From Cyanoderma ruficeps (lineage: Eukaryota > Chordata > Aves > Passeriformes > Timaliidae), in NCBI GenBank assembly GCA_008694505.1, contig VZDJ01000346.1, positions 7,675,244-7,739,243 of the forward strand: DNA of 64,000 bases, read 5' to 3'. The translations under genes were made by a program, and so were the position numbers. Under the pieces are notes generated by a model that did not search any database, was not told the DNA's origin, and saw only the letters and a list, made by a program, of their open reading frames with translations. Positions 38,701 through 51,536 of the stretch are shown piece by piece (within the stretch, counting starts at the first letter, position 1; the number at the start of each line of letters is the position of its first letter).

Positions 38701-41700
38701 AGAGGATGGTGTTTATCATTTCATTCTTCGTTAAAAATACTTGGAAAAAATTGTAACAGTGGAAGAAATGTTGTTGAAGAAGCAGCACTTCAAAAATGTG
38801 CTCCTTTATAAGCATGGAGCTCTACTACATTTGAACTATCAATCTTTGTTTTATGTCTTGGTAGTTGCTGTTGAGGGTGGAGCTTAATCATCAGTGTCAG
38901 ATGGGCCTAGTGGCTTCATTTGTGCTCAGTCACGCTGTGGCACAACTTGCACACTATTAAGATGATATGATTTGGCCCAGACTAGAAGCTGGAGCCAAAA
39001 GCTTTGTGATTGAAATAGGTGTTGGTGTGCCTACTTTAGTGTCTGAGTGCTCACATTCAGCTACGTCCTGTTAATGTGCACATGGGCCTATGCACTGCTC
39101 TCCTGAGGCACCTGTTCCCTCTGGTATATGCTGGAGCACTCTAAGGAGCACACAATTAGGTTTAACAAGAGGTTTCTGAACTGATAATATTTCTTGTATA
39201 ATACCTCAAAATACCTCCTGCAGTACTCTGGTTCCCTTTAATCTGCCTTCTTATCCATAGCAGAGTTTTGTTCTCTGGAGCCGTGGCAGGCCCTGGTCGT
39301 AATTCAGGAAATTCAAGTAGTTCCCTAAAGGTGCAGTTTCCCAGTTGAGTGGAAATGTGTTTTGGACAAACACCCTGCCCTCATTACTCACTTTTGCTTT
39401 AGGGTGGCTGGTCGGGAATTGGGCACTTATATATTGCTCAAAGAAAGGAGGACTAGAAAACCATAAGCTCTTCTTACAGTGGACTGAAAAGTACAAGGAC
39501 AACCAGCCTTCTGGCTTATGCCCAGCAGGGTACATAGTCTGTTAGCTTTATGCCTGCTCACTCATCTGTCAGTGCTGTGGCTGCAGGTGAACCTCAGGTG
39601 CCTTCCCTTGTGCTGCTTTCATTTGTATGAGCCCCCCCTGAAGCCAGCTGATAGTCAGGCTCTGCTATGTCCAGCTTTTTTTGAACTAAGGGATACACCT
39701 TTCAGACATGTCAGCACAGCTGGGGCCAGAGGCCTTACCATTGGCAGTGTGAAGATAATAAGTAGGCTTTCAGGCTTACTCAGGTTTTATGCTGTACCAA
39801 TAAAGCCAGTAACCTGCCTGTACATGAGAGCTGTATGCATAAACCATGAGGGTGGCTCTAGGAACCCAGTTTGGGTCTGGAGAAAGTACTTTTGCTTGGT
39901 TGATTTGTTGGTTTCTGGATGATTCTACATCTGCTGTTGTGTTTTACACTACCCATCTGAAGAACATCACAAAGAGTAGATCCTGCACAAGTCATCTGTT
40001 ACATGTTTGTGACCTCTGTTCACTTTGGACAGCTGCTCAGCAAAATTTATCAAATTCCTTCGTACTCTGAGTCCAAGTCATGATTATCTCAAGAGATTTT
40101 GGAAATTTGGGGTGTCAATTTTTATTTCCGTCTCCTTCCTATGTCTTTAATTTGGACTGTATCTTCTTCTGTTTCCATCATTTCTCAGTGAAAGACAAGA
40201 TTTGGTCTCTCATGCATGGATTTTTTTCTCACAAAGAGGCAGTCTTGCCCTCAACAGTCTAAATTATATTATGGTGAGATGAAGCGAGTTTTTACTTCAA
40301 TGCAGGAAAAAAAAGGAAGTGTGGGAAAGAATGCAAATTGTAAACATGGAATTCCTATAATCAGCAACAATGTGACTGCCAGACTATACTAAGGATACAC
40401 ATGGGTTCAATTTTCATCGTTTTTGAGGATCTCAGTTTTCAGATGATCATGAAATAACTGGATGGCTTATTTAATGTTTTTAGAGTAGGGGAATTTACAG
40501 CAGCAGCATTCCTGTGGCTGTGATCCAAAGTATGTTCTACAACTGCTGTGCCCTCCAGTTCAGTATTTTAGTGGTTCTTGCTCAAAAAAAAATGCATAAA
40601 ATAGTTGTGTGCATTTGTATATGTACATATAAATCTACCAGATGAACTTTCTCATCAAAATGCTCAGAGCCTGGTTCAGTATAGTCACTGTGACAATGAC
40701 TACAGCACACATGAACATATGGAAGCCTCCAAGTCTGTCTGTACCCCTGCAAGGTCCAGGAGGAGTAGGCATTAATCTCAGTTGCAGCCCCTAGGTGATG
40801 CTGTAACACAAACACACAAAGAATGTGACCTGGATTTTCAAGTGTTGCTTCTAATTTTGGGCTACTGGCTTTAGCCACTCAGGCTCGGTTTTAAAGATTT
40901 CATAACTCCCGTTGACTTTAATTACAAGTGCCATGCACACAGTCCTGCAAAGTGCCCCTGTTGTCAACCTTGCTAGAGAACAACCAAAGCAAAATAAAAT
41001 TAAATTAGTAGCTTTGAGAAGACTTATTTAAAGCATTAAATGATAGCTCTAGTCTTTGGAGAGCAAGAGCAACAGACTTGTTCTGGTTTCCGCCATACAC
41101 AGACTACCAATTTCTTGTCTGAGTACCTTCCAGATTTGAAGGGAGCACTACAATCTGCTGAGGATCTTTGGGATGAAGCTCTGGGCAGGATTCTTATGGC
41201 TTTCTTCCTATTCCATCTGGCCTTTGTGCAGGGCACTGGAAGGGATATGATGACTGCTGTTTGAAAAGGTGGTTTGGTTTTTGCTCCCAGGAACTCAGCT
41301 GAACCAGGGCATGATCTCCAGTGCTGCCCATTTCCTTGAGTTTGTGGCTGTAGCCATGAAGTTGTGAGTTATTCTTCTTGCTCAGATGAGCCTGTCCCTC
41401 ATCCCTGCCAATCTCTTTGGGACAGGGAGGCCACTGGGTGCAGATTGTTATTGCTTCATGTGTTTGTGTGGCTCAGAGTTTTGGATTACTCAGAGTATTT
41501 ATCAGCAAGCATTCAGAACTTCATACCATCTGCAAAGAATTCCCATTTCTCCTTGAAGTGTCATTTTTTTCTGAAGATTTGGAAAATCCTGGTCACAAAC
41601 CTCAACAAGGCACCCAGCTTGTACCAATTACTATGACTTCTATCTATTAAAGCTAAGATGGCTATTGGGGAAAAAAGTAATTTAGCTTTTATATGGTCAA

Positions 41701-42785
41701 CTGGAAGAAGAAATTGCAGCCATCATTCCTTGCAGGAGGAAACTGTGTCCTTGCTTTTCTCACTCTGGTTCTGCATAGGGTAGCCACTAATACAGGTAGG
41801 TCTGTATTGGTTTTTGTTGTAGCCTGACTTCAGTATTTAATGGAGAGGAAAAAGAATACAGTGAAAAATATTGCTAAGAGTCATATTTTTCCATTAATCA
41901 AATAAATAACCTGGAAGAAAACCAAGACCTTTTATTACATTAGCTGAGACATTTAGGGTTGCGTTTTTTCTTATTTATGTGCTGTAAGGGTTGTAGGTGA
42001 TGCAAAATGTTGCTTATAACTTTTTAAATACTACTATTTCTGCCCTTTTGCTGACTTTGCCATATTTGGCTCCCAAATCCACATCTATGCATTCCATTTG
42101 CCCACATTTAAAATGCATCTGGAATAGCAGGACAGAGGTTGGGGTGGAGAAACCAGATAGAGCTGAATTGTAATTTCCTGGTGACATGTTCTCTAAACAT
42201 CCCAAAATATCTCTCAGGGTGAAATGTTCCACTTGGTGACTTTGGGTTTCAGCAGCACACGCTGTTCATTCAGTCCCAGTGCTTCTCACAGGGATGGTAA
42301 CATGATTATCAGTAATGATCTTTCATGCTGTAGAGTTTTTTTTTTCTTGTACCACTTCCATGTTGAAGGAATTTCTTTGAAACAATGCATAGGTCATTGC
42401 AAACTTGATGGGGGAGTGGCTAGTATGTTGACGTTAAAGAATAGAAATGGGGACAAAGGGTAAATCACTTGTCTACATTTCCTTAGGAAGCCAAAGACAA
42501 AGAGAAGAGTAAAATCCCAGACCTTAGGGTTCCATGCTGTTACCTGAAAATTACCATGGGACTTCCTAAAAAAGGGCTTGTGTAGTAAATCTATGAATGT
42601 TATCAACATCTCTTAGTCCTTAAAAATAAAATATAATGTAAAATGGAACAGGAGCAAGGTGATACCCCCTCCATTATTATATTCTGTTCTTCATTTTGTT
42701 TCACTGGCTTACTTCAATTTACCTACCTTTTCCAGTGAGCTTTTATGGTCAATGCCTTGGCTGTTGACGTAAAATTAGGGTTTGC
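35711..42785. other. intergenic or extended 3' UTR region, no gene seen
   Basis: AT-rich unique sequence. Apart from the GT tract at 36791-36960 and later polyadenylation-signal candidates, I see no exon, repeat family or RNA gene. The open frames here are short and unlike known proteins. Confidence 0.6.
36791..36960 (+). repeat. GT-rich low-complexity tract downstream of PTDSS1
   Basis: About 170 bp made almost wholly of G and T on the plus strand, with nine runs of three or more G (up to seven) and T runs up to nine. It could form G-quadruplex structures with long loops. Confidence 0.85.
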
Positions 42786-43050
42786 TAAAGGTGGAACAAC
42801 GCACACAGGGCAGAGTAGAAGATCTTGCATACAAAGTGGGAGAACTCTTTGAGAGCAGCCATGTGGAGGAGGACTTGGGGGTCCTGGTGGATGAAAAACT
42901 GGACATGACCCAGCAATGTGGGCTCACAGCCCAGAAAGTGAAATGTGTCCTGGGCTGCATCCAAAGCAGCAGGGCAAGAAAGGGGATTCTGCCCCTCTGC
43001 CCTGTTCTGGTGAGACCCCACCTGCAGTGCTGTGTACAGTTCTTGGATGG
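42786..43050 (+). mobile_element. CR1 LINE fragment (3' part of reverse-transcriptase ORF), sense strand
   Basis: The plus strand translates to EEDLGVLVDEKLDMTQQCGL, then a QSSRARKGILPLCPVLVRPHLQ-like segment. This is the characteristic C-terminal region of the CR1 ORF2 protein (DLGVLVDEKL, LVRPHLEYCVQF). It is truncated at both ends and diverges after about 43050, so it is a dead fragment. Confidence 0.88.
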
Positions 43051-46000
43051 ACAGCTCCAGAGAAACCTGTTTGCTGTGGGTTTTTTACCCAGGCATACAA
43101 TGCCTTCCTGTATGAACAAACTAATTTGTAAGAGTGAATAATTTGATAAAGGCCTGCCACTGACATCAGGACCTTAAGGCCCTCTTGGTTTTGGTTTTGC
43201 ATTTATTGTAGTTGCTGAGTGAGCTGATCTTTGCATCAGGGTGTTCCCTGTTTTGTCATAGCAAGAATTGAAGAGATTATGACCCAAGTGTTTGTGCCAG
43301 GTTAAAAAGTTTTAATTTCTGCTTTTTAAATACTGTTCTTGAACTTGTCAGACCCTGGTATTTGTTTTCTTCAGCCATGCTCTTCTGCCTTGAGGCATCA
43401 GAGATCTTTCATTAAGGACTGATTACTTTTTGAACTTGATAAGAGGATAATAACCATTTTAAAGTGAAAAGAAAAAGGAACTAAAATAAAGCCTTTGTTC
43501 CTGAGTTGGGTCCCTGGCACATCTCTATCCTTCCACCTAATATGGTCCCACAAGGCTTCAGCATTGAGCAGGTGACAGATGTGTCCTGGTGACAGTCTGG
43601 ATCAGCCTCTGTTCTGCTCCCCTAACAATGACCTTTCACTCTTCTCCCTCAGCAGCCATGTCATTTTCCGTCATGCAGCAGTCAGCCTTTCCCAGCAGCA
43701 GGATGGGATGCTTAGATTCATCTCCACTTAAGACAATTCACAGAAGAGCCTTAATTAAGTTCAAAGTCCCCATAGACTTCCTCGCCAGTCAAGAATATTC
43801 TATAGGCACCTTCAGAGAGCAAGGGAGGTTCTAGATGGTTTAATCATTCTCTGGATTTACAGGTGACCTCCAAAGGAGCCTTTACTGCTGACAGCAGGCA
43901 TGTAGCTACACCAGCCTTCACATTGCATCACATCCTACAAGCATCCAAATTACAAGGGATGAGTACAGGTACATACTCCTGGTGCTCCATTGATTTGAGG
44001 CATGCATCTCTTTTCCCCATTGGTCCTCATAGCATGATGCTGTTTTCTAGATGCAGAAATACTGTACTTCAGCAATTCCACCTGATGAGATGGGAATTAT
44101 GTGTCACCCCTCTTCCCAAGAGTGTGCTTTTAGGATGTTGCTGATGCTCTGAGCCCATTACAGCATAAAAAAGGAAACTACAGGTTCCATGCTGGAATGT
44201 CATTCACCTACTTTCGTACAGGACCTTCTAAATTTGAGACTGTATTCCTACTAGTGTGATAAGAAATATTCAGCATGACAAAATATAGGAGACAAATGTT
44301 TCTGCTTTCAGCTCTCCTAAGCTATAATTCATCTCCAGCTTCATTCAGCTGCTAGAAGAGGGTTAAACAACCTCACTAGGAAGCGGAGAACTTTATCATA
44401 ACTAAAGAGGATTAACACATGCATAATCCCCTTACAAAGCCACTTGCCTTCCAACTCCAGTGTGTAAAAATAAAAAAAGGATTGGATCAATGTTATTTTC
44501 CTTATATCTAATTCAAGAACAATAAAGCACATTAAGTAATTAAAATGTTCACCTGTAAGGTGCTTAAAAGCAAGGCTGCTGGCAGATATATAATTAGCCC
44601 CAGTTAGCTGCTTGCTTGTTTACTTCTGTTAATTTACCCAGAGTGGGGTCTTTGGGCTTGGAGCTTTATTTAGAAAACATTTTTTCATTGCATGAAGTAA
44701 TGCTGTGGATAGGCAGGGACTAAAGATAGAAAAAGAGAAATTAGATAATTTACTGAGCCAACATACATCCATAGGATATTTCAGTTTCTTGTTATGCCAT
44801 CTTCAGTTACTGGCAATTTGTCTTTTGTCAGAACTACAGTTCTTAATAGATTGGGGAAAATCACTCCAAATGTTACTAATTTTCTTGTATTGTCTTTCTT
44901 CTGCAGAGGACCCAGTCTGTTCTGCCTGTCTCTGCACACGACATACAAAACAGCAGGCTTTCAACTTTCTTTAAAGGAAGGATGACTTAGAAAGATGCAA
45001 AGCTGTGCATTCCCAGACCGTGACAGCATTCTGAAAACAAGGAACATATCAGGACTATCTGTACCATTTTTGTGGATGCATGTGAAGGGGTGAAGAGCAG
45101 GATTTTTGCCTGGTTTCCCATGCCACCTCTGCCAGAATCCTGACTGCCCAAAAGCCAGAGAACGGTGGGCTGCTGTTAACACCTCCCTTGCCATGAGCTA
45201 CAGGCATTGCTACCCATGGGTCAGGATGAGCCATTTTGCATGGTTTTTATAAAATGTCTTGAAAAAATCTGGCACCACTGGGAAAACAAACCTTGGGAAT
45301 GATTTGCAGTTGTTTTTTGTTTGTCTGTGTGAAGGAATGAATCTGCAGAAGAGCCCACAAACAGTGTTTGTGATCTGGGTAAGACATGAGAGACTGGAAG
45401 ACACCAGGGAAGAGGGGGAAATATTATTATACTGATGTTGTGTGAGCACTGTAGAGGAAGTGAGTCTTTAAAGTGTGAAACCTCCAGCACTGGAAAAGAT
45501 AAGCAGTGCCTGCAGAAATCAACTTGTGAGATCTGTTTCTCTCACTAAGCTGCCTTTGAAGATTGGGGGGCTGTTTTGCTTTCAATACCCCCAGGGAAGT
45601 TTTCCCTCCTTTCTAGTCTTGCTATTGATCTGAGCTACACTTCCAGATCTGTAGGTGTCTGTACTCCTGTGGCAGGCTATGATAAAGCCCAGTGGTTTTT
45701 TGAAAAATATAAATGATTGTACTTCACCTCCCTGTAGGTCTCAAGTTCAACAGCCACAGGAGACTGAGCCTGTCAGCAAATGAGCCCTACACGGCTTCTG
45801 CTTTCTTAGTGAAGTGTTGGTTTCATGGCTCCTGACAAGTGCATCTCAATATAAAAATGTGTGCAAGTTGACTCTTCCCCCTCCCCTTTTCCTGTGGAAA
45901 GCTTTGCTTTCCTGCATTTACTCTCTTCCTTAGGGATCAAGGACGAAACCCGTGCCTGCCAGCTCCCCTGTCCAGGGCTCCACCTTCCCTCCAGGGACTG

Positions 46001-46071
46001 CATGTACTTTAAGAAATTGATTGATGTTGAAGTGGCCTTGGACAGACTAAAAATCTGGAGAAGCTCCTCCA
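43051..46071. other. intergenic, no gene seen
   Basis: Unique sequence. A homeodomain-site-rich AT block at about 44515-44650 (see findings) is the only notable content. Confidence 0.6.
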
Positions 46072-46074
46072 CCA

Positions 46075-46132
46075 CAGAATCATAGAATATTCTGAGTTGG
46101 AAGTGACCCACAAAGATCACCCCGTCCAACTC
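46075..46132 (-). mobile_element. short CR1 3'-end fragment, minus strand
   Basis: ACAGAATCATAGAATATTCT followed by GAGTTGGAAGTGACCCACAA matches the reverse complement of the conserved CR1 3' terminus, including its ATTCTATG-type terminal octamer repeats. Only the last ~60 bp of the element remain. Confidence 0.8.
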
Positions 46133-46246
46133 TGAGGTGAATCACAGCCTATTTCAGCCTTTCCAGCTGTCAGCAAGCAGGATCCAGATGTGGACAGCTG
46201 GTGATCTAGGACAAGGCCACCAAGGCTGGGGGAGTTTTAACAAAGG

Positions 46247-46328
46247 TGAATCCATCCATCCATCCATCCATCCATNTCCATCCATCCATCCACCCACCCA
46301 TCCATCCACCCACCCACCCACCCATCCA
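46247..46328. repeat. CCAT/CCAC tetranucleotide microsatellite
   Basis: About 80 bp of CCAT units passing into CCAC units, interrupted by an N at 46276. The N suggests an unresolved copy number in the assembly. Starts about 115 bp after the CR1 tail. Confidence 0.95.
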
Positions 46329-49300
46329 AGTGAATTCCAAGTCCAAGCTACTCAGGTTACCTATTTACACCCACGATTGACCAGCTTTGACTCAAAGGAT
46401 GAACTAGAATATGTACTATCCTGAAGATGTTCTCTTTCAAACCTGCTTCTCACTGAGGGGAGGGGGGGCAGAAGTTGCTCAGGGCAAGGTTGTCATCTGG
46501 TGCCTGTGACACTTGACTGATACCAGAGCTCAATGTCTCCAGCAACATCAGGCCTGCCAGCTCAACAGGGGTGACTGCATCAGCTCCCCCAGCCTACAGC
46601 CACACAAACACCTTTCCTTGTAGAACAGCTGCTGCCGTCCTGAGTGGGCCCAGCCAGAGCCATGCCTGGAAAGTTTGGGATCTCCTGTCCTGCACTGCAC
46701 TGGAGCTTGCACACCCCCAGCACTGCAGGATGCCACAGCCCAGCTGCTGCTCCTGCTCTCAGCTGGCAGCCAGGCACATATACAAAGCCTTGAAACTCAA
46801 CTCAGGCGACATGCACAGGGTGGAAAGAGGACAAATCTCAGATATATTGTTTTTCCCTTCTTTTCTATCCCTTAATCTTTCCTCTGGCAGCCTGTGTTTG
46901 ACTGATAGTGAGTCCACACCAGCAAACTACAGTGTGTCCTGAGTATCTCCAGCTGTTCTTTGACAAATGATTAAGAAAGTGGCAGAGCTTGACCCTCATC
47001 AGAGAGACCCCTGGGCTTCCCTATGAGGGCATGGAGACAGCAAGTGGCATGCTCAGCCACTGTCACATGCAGACATCCTCTCTCCAGCCTGGCACACACA
47101 GATCCACATCAGCAATGGGGAGTCCTACCAGGGGGCCCCAAACCAGGCTTGAGTGGGAGGCTGCAGGAGTGAAACAGGGTGTTGTTGACCAAGCAACCAG
47201 CTACCTCGGGGAGGGCAGAGGTGCTGTGAGTGCTAGAGCAGGCCAGGAAACCGGCCAGCTCCATTAGAAATGCCTATGGGAACACCTGGGTCAGAGCAGG
47301 AACTTGAAGCCACATCTTTAATGAGAAACTATAGATCCTGCGAGACTGACTCGGAAATGGGACAAAAGGTAGTAATTGTGTTTGTTTGCCTCACCCTCTG
47401 ACTTCACCCTTCCTGTTTCAGATGGGTCACCCTGACTTCATTTTCAGACAACATATTCAGATTTCACAGAATCACGATGAAGTCTGGATAAGTAAGAGCA
47501 CTGAGGGCTTTCCTGGTAGGTTTGCAAATGCATTTGGGCTTGGATTCAATGGATTGGAAAAAATCTTCAACTGTGTATCTTTCCCCTGGTCCTGGAGTAT
47601 GGTGTTTCATTTGCAAATCTTTCAGGCTGCTGGCAGGTTACAGTGGTGTGACAAAAAGGGCCAGTATAGGAGTGCATGGGGCTGTGGCTGGAGAAATCTC
47701 ATGTGAGGTTTTCCAGTTAAGCTAAATCTCTTCCTCCCCAGCAGGGTTAAAGTTAACTCAGCTGTGCAAACTCATTTATATTCAGCCGCACGTGGCTACA
47801 AATGGTACTTTTTGTTCCTGACAAATATGAATATAGCGTTTGCTCTGAAAATTCACCATTCTCATGAAAAATCTTTCCCCCTTGCCATTTGTCTCCAAGA
47901 TGTTGAGTTTTACTTGGCAGATAGACAGTGCAGGAGGGTGGCCATGCTGTGTGGGAAAGAATGAGTGCCTGGGATATGGGGCATCCTCTTTTCTTCTGAA
48001 TTCTTGTGCAAGTTTTACTCATTTAATATGGTGAAATGCAAATGGCAAAAAAAAAAAAATGTTCTTCAAACTGTTGAGGACAAGGGGAAGACATCCTCCC
48101 AGTGAGAGGATGGACAGAATAGTGGATGATGCAGTCCCTGACAGAAAACTTGCTTCATCTTATTTTCCAGCTTGGAGATTGGATTTAAATAAGGGAGCTG
48201 TCAGGACTCAGAGCTGTTATTCAAAGGCGTAGTGTATTTTTTCAGCTGCCCTTTCTGTACTGCTGGGTCTGTACTCGGGATATAACAGCCTGGCACACAG
48301 ACTTTCCTAACTAACTGGAAGAGAGCACACACATTCACTTGACTGGTGGTTGTTACCAAAGAACAACCATGATGACCAGTATAACAGGACTCATTATATA
48401 ATTCTTGATAGCATTAAGAGAGCCATATCAAGGACATCTCTCAATTACTCAGGCAGTCTTGCCACTGCATAACAGAGCTAGTTGGAACAGGTCTGTCTCA
48501 GCCTGGGACTTACTTGATGAAGTGTTTTTTTAAGGATTTGAAAATTTAACTTTTAAAAGTTTCCAAGTTTCCCACTCCTGAAATCAGCAGGCTCTGGCAT
48601 TGTTTTTTCATTTTTTTTCTGGAATTATCAGCTCAATCCTTTAAAAACTATAACATTATCTACATAATGCCAGTCAGACCAACCCATCTAAGAAATTTCT
48701 GCTTGATCTTGGGAAATAATGGAAAAACTCTCCAAATGAATACTTCATGTTGTAATGTCAGAAAGTACGTATATATAGGTGTGTGTATATATATGTGAAC
48801 AATTGCATATAATTTCCCTTGCTCTGTAAGCTGGGAAAATAATGAAGAAAGATTATTAGATAATATTATGCTGTTGGTCACAGAGCTGTTGTTCTCAGCA
48901 TAGAAGGACTGTTTACAAACCCGTCACATTAACCACAGGCACAGAACTGAGGGGCACAGGAGAAATGGAAAAGCTATTCAAGAAGCTGGCAGTTGACAAT
49001 GGGATCATGAAAAATTATTTCCTTGGATTCAACTAAACTTCTTCTTCGCTCTTTCCCGACAGGGCTCTGCTAGGGGACAGTTTGGTTCACTGTGGTTGAA
49101 CCAGCTGTTGAAATCCCAGCTAGCTCCTGAGTATGCAAAAAACTAATCAGATTCTGCCTTCAGCAAGCTTTGCTTTCCTGAGCGCCACTGTCTCATCACT
49201 CAGGCAGTGTGCTGCCCATCACCAAATCAACAGGCATCTTATTCCTGCTTGGCTCTTGAGCAGGTGCCTCTTCCTCCTGGCCCCCTGCTATGCCCTGACT

Positions 49301-51455
49301 ACCAGCCCCCTGCCACTCCCTGCCCCCCCATTCGGTCCCCTCAAGCCATCTACAGCAGTGAAAAGTTCCTTATGCTCTGATGCTTTAGACAGTAGACTTC
49401 TGCCAGCACAACAGTGCTGATCTAGGCCCAGGGGTACTTGCAGCCCTGACAAACAGGAGACCTTTGACCAAGAGACCAAGGGGCCAGGAGGCAGAGCCAC
49501 CTGCTCCAGGGTTCTGTTTGATGGTGGGCTGTTTGTGGCCTGGGCAAGGAGGTGCTCAGGGAAGCAGAGGTTACTGAAGGCAGTTTCTGATTAGGTTATA
49601 GCTCATTCAGGAGTCAGCTGGGATTTCAACAGTAGGTTATAAACCCTATTCAAAGACTTCAATTCTGTCCGCTCCTTCACCTTAGTGTTAAGTGTATCTG
49701 TGCACTTTGGAAGACCAGAGCCAGTCCTAGATTCCAAGGCTAAGGCAGAATTCAAGCTCTGAAAGCACAGGCTGTCATTCCCATCATTATTTTTTAGCAA
49801 CCCTATTCCCACATCCTCACCTTTAACCAAATGGAGGATACTCCAAGGCAGCAGTACAATGCGGCATGCTCCCTCTCCATGTTTCCCTGTTTGGCTTCCC
49901 ACCCTCGCTCACTGTGGGACACTGGGTGGCTGAATGGGGCATTGGAAAGCCACTCCACCTCTTCCAGCTGCACAGAGCCAAGCTCAAGCTTGCCCTGCCA
50001 TATGGTTCTGCTGCTAATTGTGTGGAAACTGCAGAGATGCCAAGGCTGGACACATGGATTTAGCAGTTTAAACATAAGCCTAGCTAGGCCTTGCACCAAA
50101 GTCCTGGCCCTGATGAAGCACCAGACACGAGGATACCTGTGGCTGTGTTCCTGGAGTCCTCCTGCTGCAGAGGTGGCCCCAGGTGGATCTCTCCAGTGGT
50201 CCTTCTCACTCACATGTGCTGCAAACTCTTCTCTGACGATTCGATAAGAGGAATTGCCCATTGACTTTCATTTCAGTTGTGTGTGACTGGATCAAAGGAT
50301 GTGTGCTCTCTTTGCTTCAATTACGCACTTTGGGCTAATGTAGTCCAGATGGCTATTTCATCTCAGCCTTTATATTTATTCATGGCCTTTCTATTTAAGT
50401 TTCCTAAAACAAATACTCACTTGTAGGCGTATATTAATTCAGGGAAAAGAACTGCCTCAATCAATATGTTGAGGTTAAGTTTCTATACCACAATAGGCCC
50501 TGTGTACACAATTTCTATTTTTATTACCCCACTTCTAGCCTCAGATATATGAGCAATTTCTTTAACGTGTTTACTTTGGCTTTTTTACAAATTTACACAA
50601 ATTACATCTTCTCTGATTATTAGATTTACAATATGCAGATATTCTTTCATTGACCTTTTAGCTAAACCCTTCTGCAAACTTTGGCTGAATATTAAAAAAT
50701 TTACAAAAATACCAAGGAGCCCAAATGTTTGCCAACATGATATTGCACCATCTCTGACCGCAGCATGCCTGTCCAGCAGAGGATAAAATTTATTGTTGAA
50801 TTTTGTGCAATCTTGCAACCAATGTGTGAACACAAAGAGTGGAAAAGTTCAAGAGACCAATGAGACAAAAAGTTTGCATTTACTTTGTCTTTTAAACTGG
50901 ATCTGCAGGTTGGGTGTTGTGAGTTGGCTCAGAGGCTGCTGGTGGAGAGCCGAAGGCAGTGCCTGGCAGGAGGTGTCCAAGGAGGGGCAGTGCCTGGCTC
51001 TGGGCTCAGCAGGAGGGAGGGGACTTGGGAAGCCACAGTTTAATCTGGCTGGTATTTGATTTGGGCTTTTGGTCCTTGTCTGGATAACAGGATTGCAATT
51101 CCTCTTGGTACACTTACAATAAGAACATCTGAAACTCAGCTGCAGCCAGGCAAGATTTTCATTTTGGGTAATCTGATTTTAGCTTTGGTGATTAGCTGCT
51201 CCATTGTCAATGGCCAAATCTAATAGTCATTGTAGTTTCTCTTCTGGAGCAACAAGTGTTAATGTCTTACAAGCTGGCTTTTACTTCACACCTTCTCTTC
51301 TTAAGCAACTGCCCCCAAAGCATTTGCAGACAGAGGAGGTCATTTTGGACCCAAGCATGAGGAAAATGGTAGCAATCACTTGTCAATTTTTCTGTTGCAT
51401 GAAATGGACACGATGGGCCACCTTTTAACATTCTGGATATTAATATTGGCCTGAA
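46329..51455. other. intergenic, no gene seen
   Basis: Somewhat GC-richer around 46.4-47.3 kb and 49.1-50.2 kb, which gives chance open frames of up to 152 codons on both strands; none resembles a known protein. An AT-rich non-repetitive block follows at 50262-50830. Confidence 0.6.
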
Positions 51456-51457
51456 AA

Positions 51458-51536
51458 TCTTTTTTATATATATATATATTTTATATATATATATATATTA
51501 TATATATATATATAATATATATATATATTTATATTT
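51458..51536. repeat. TA dinucleotide microsatellite
   Basis: About 75 bp of TA repeats broken by single A or T insertions. It is self-complementary, so it may extrude as a cruciform and is likely length-polymorphic. Confidence 0.95.

Noticed and set aside
42775..43202. Several 70-119-codon frames on both strands
   Set aside because: All are the CR1 fragment and its shadows in other frames.
49803..50261. 152-codon minus-strand and 138-codon plus-strand frames over the same DNA
   Set aside because: Two unrelated long frames on opposite strands of a GC-richer patch point to chance. Neither resembles a known protein.
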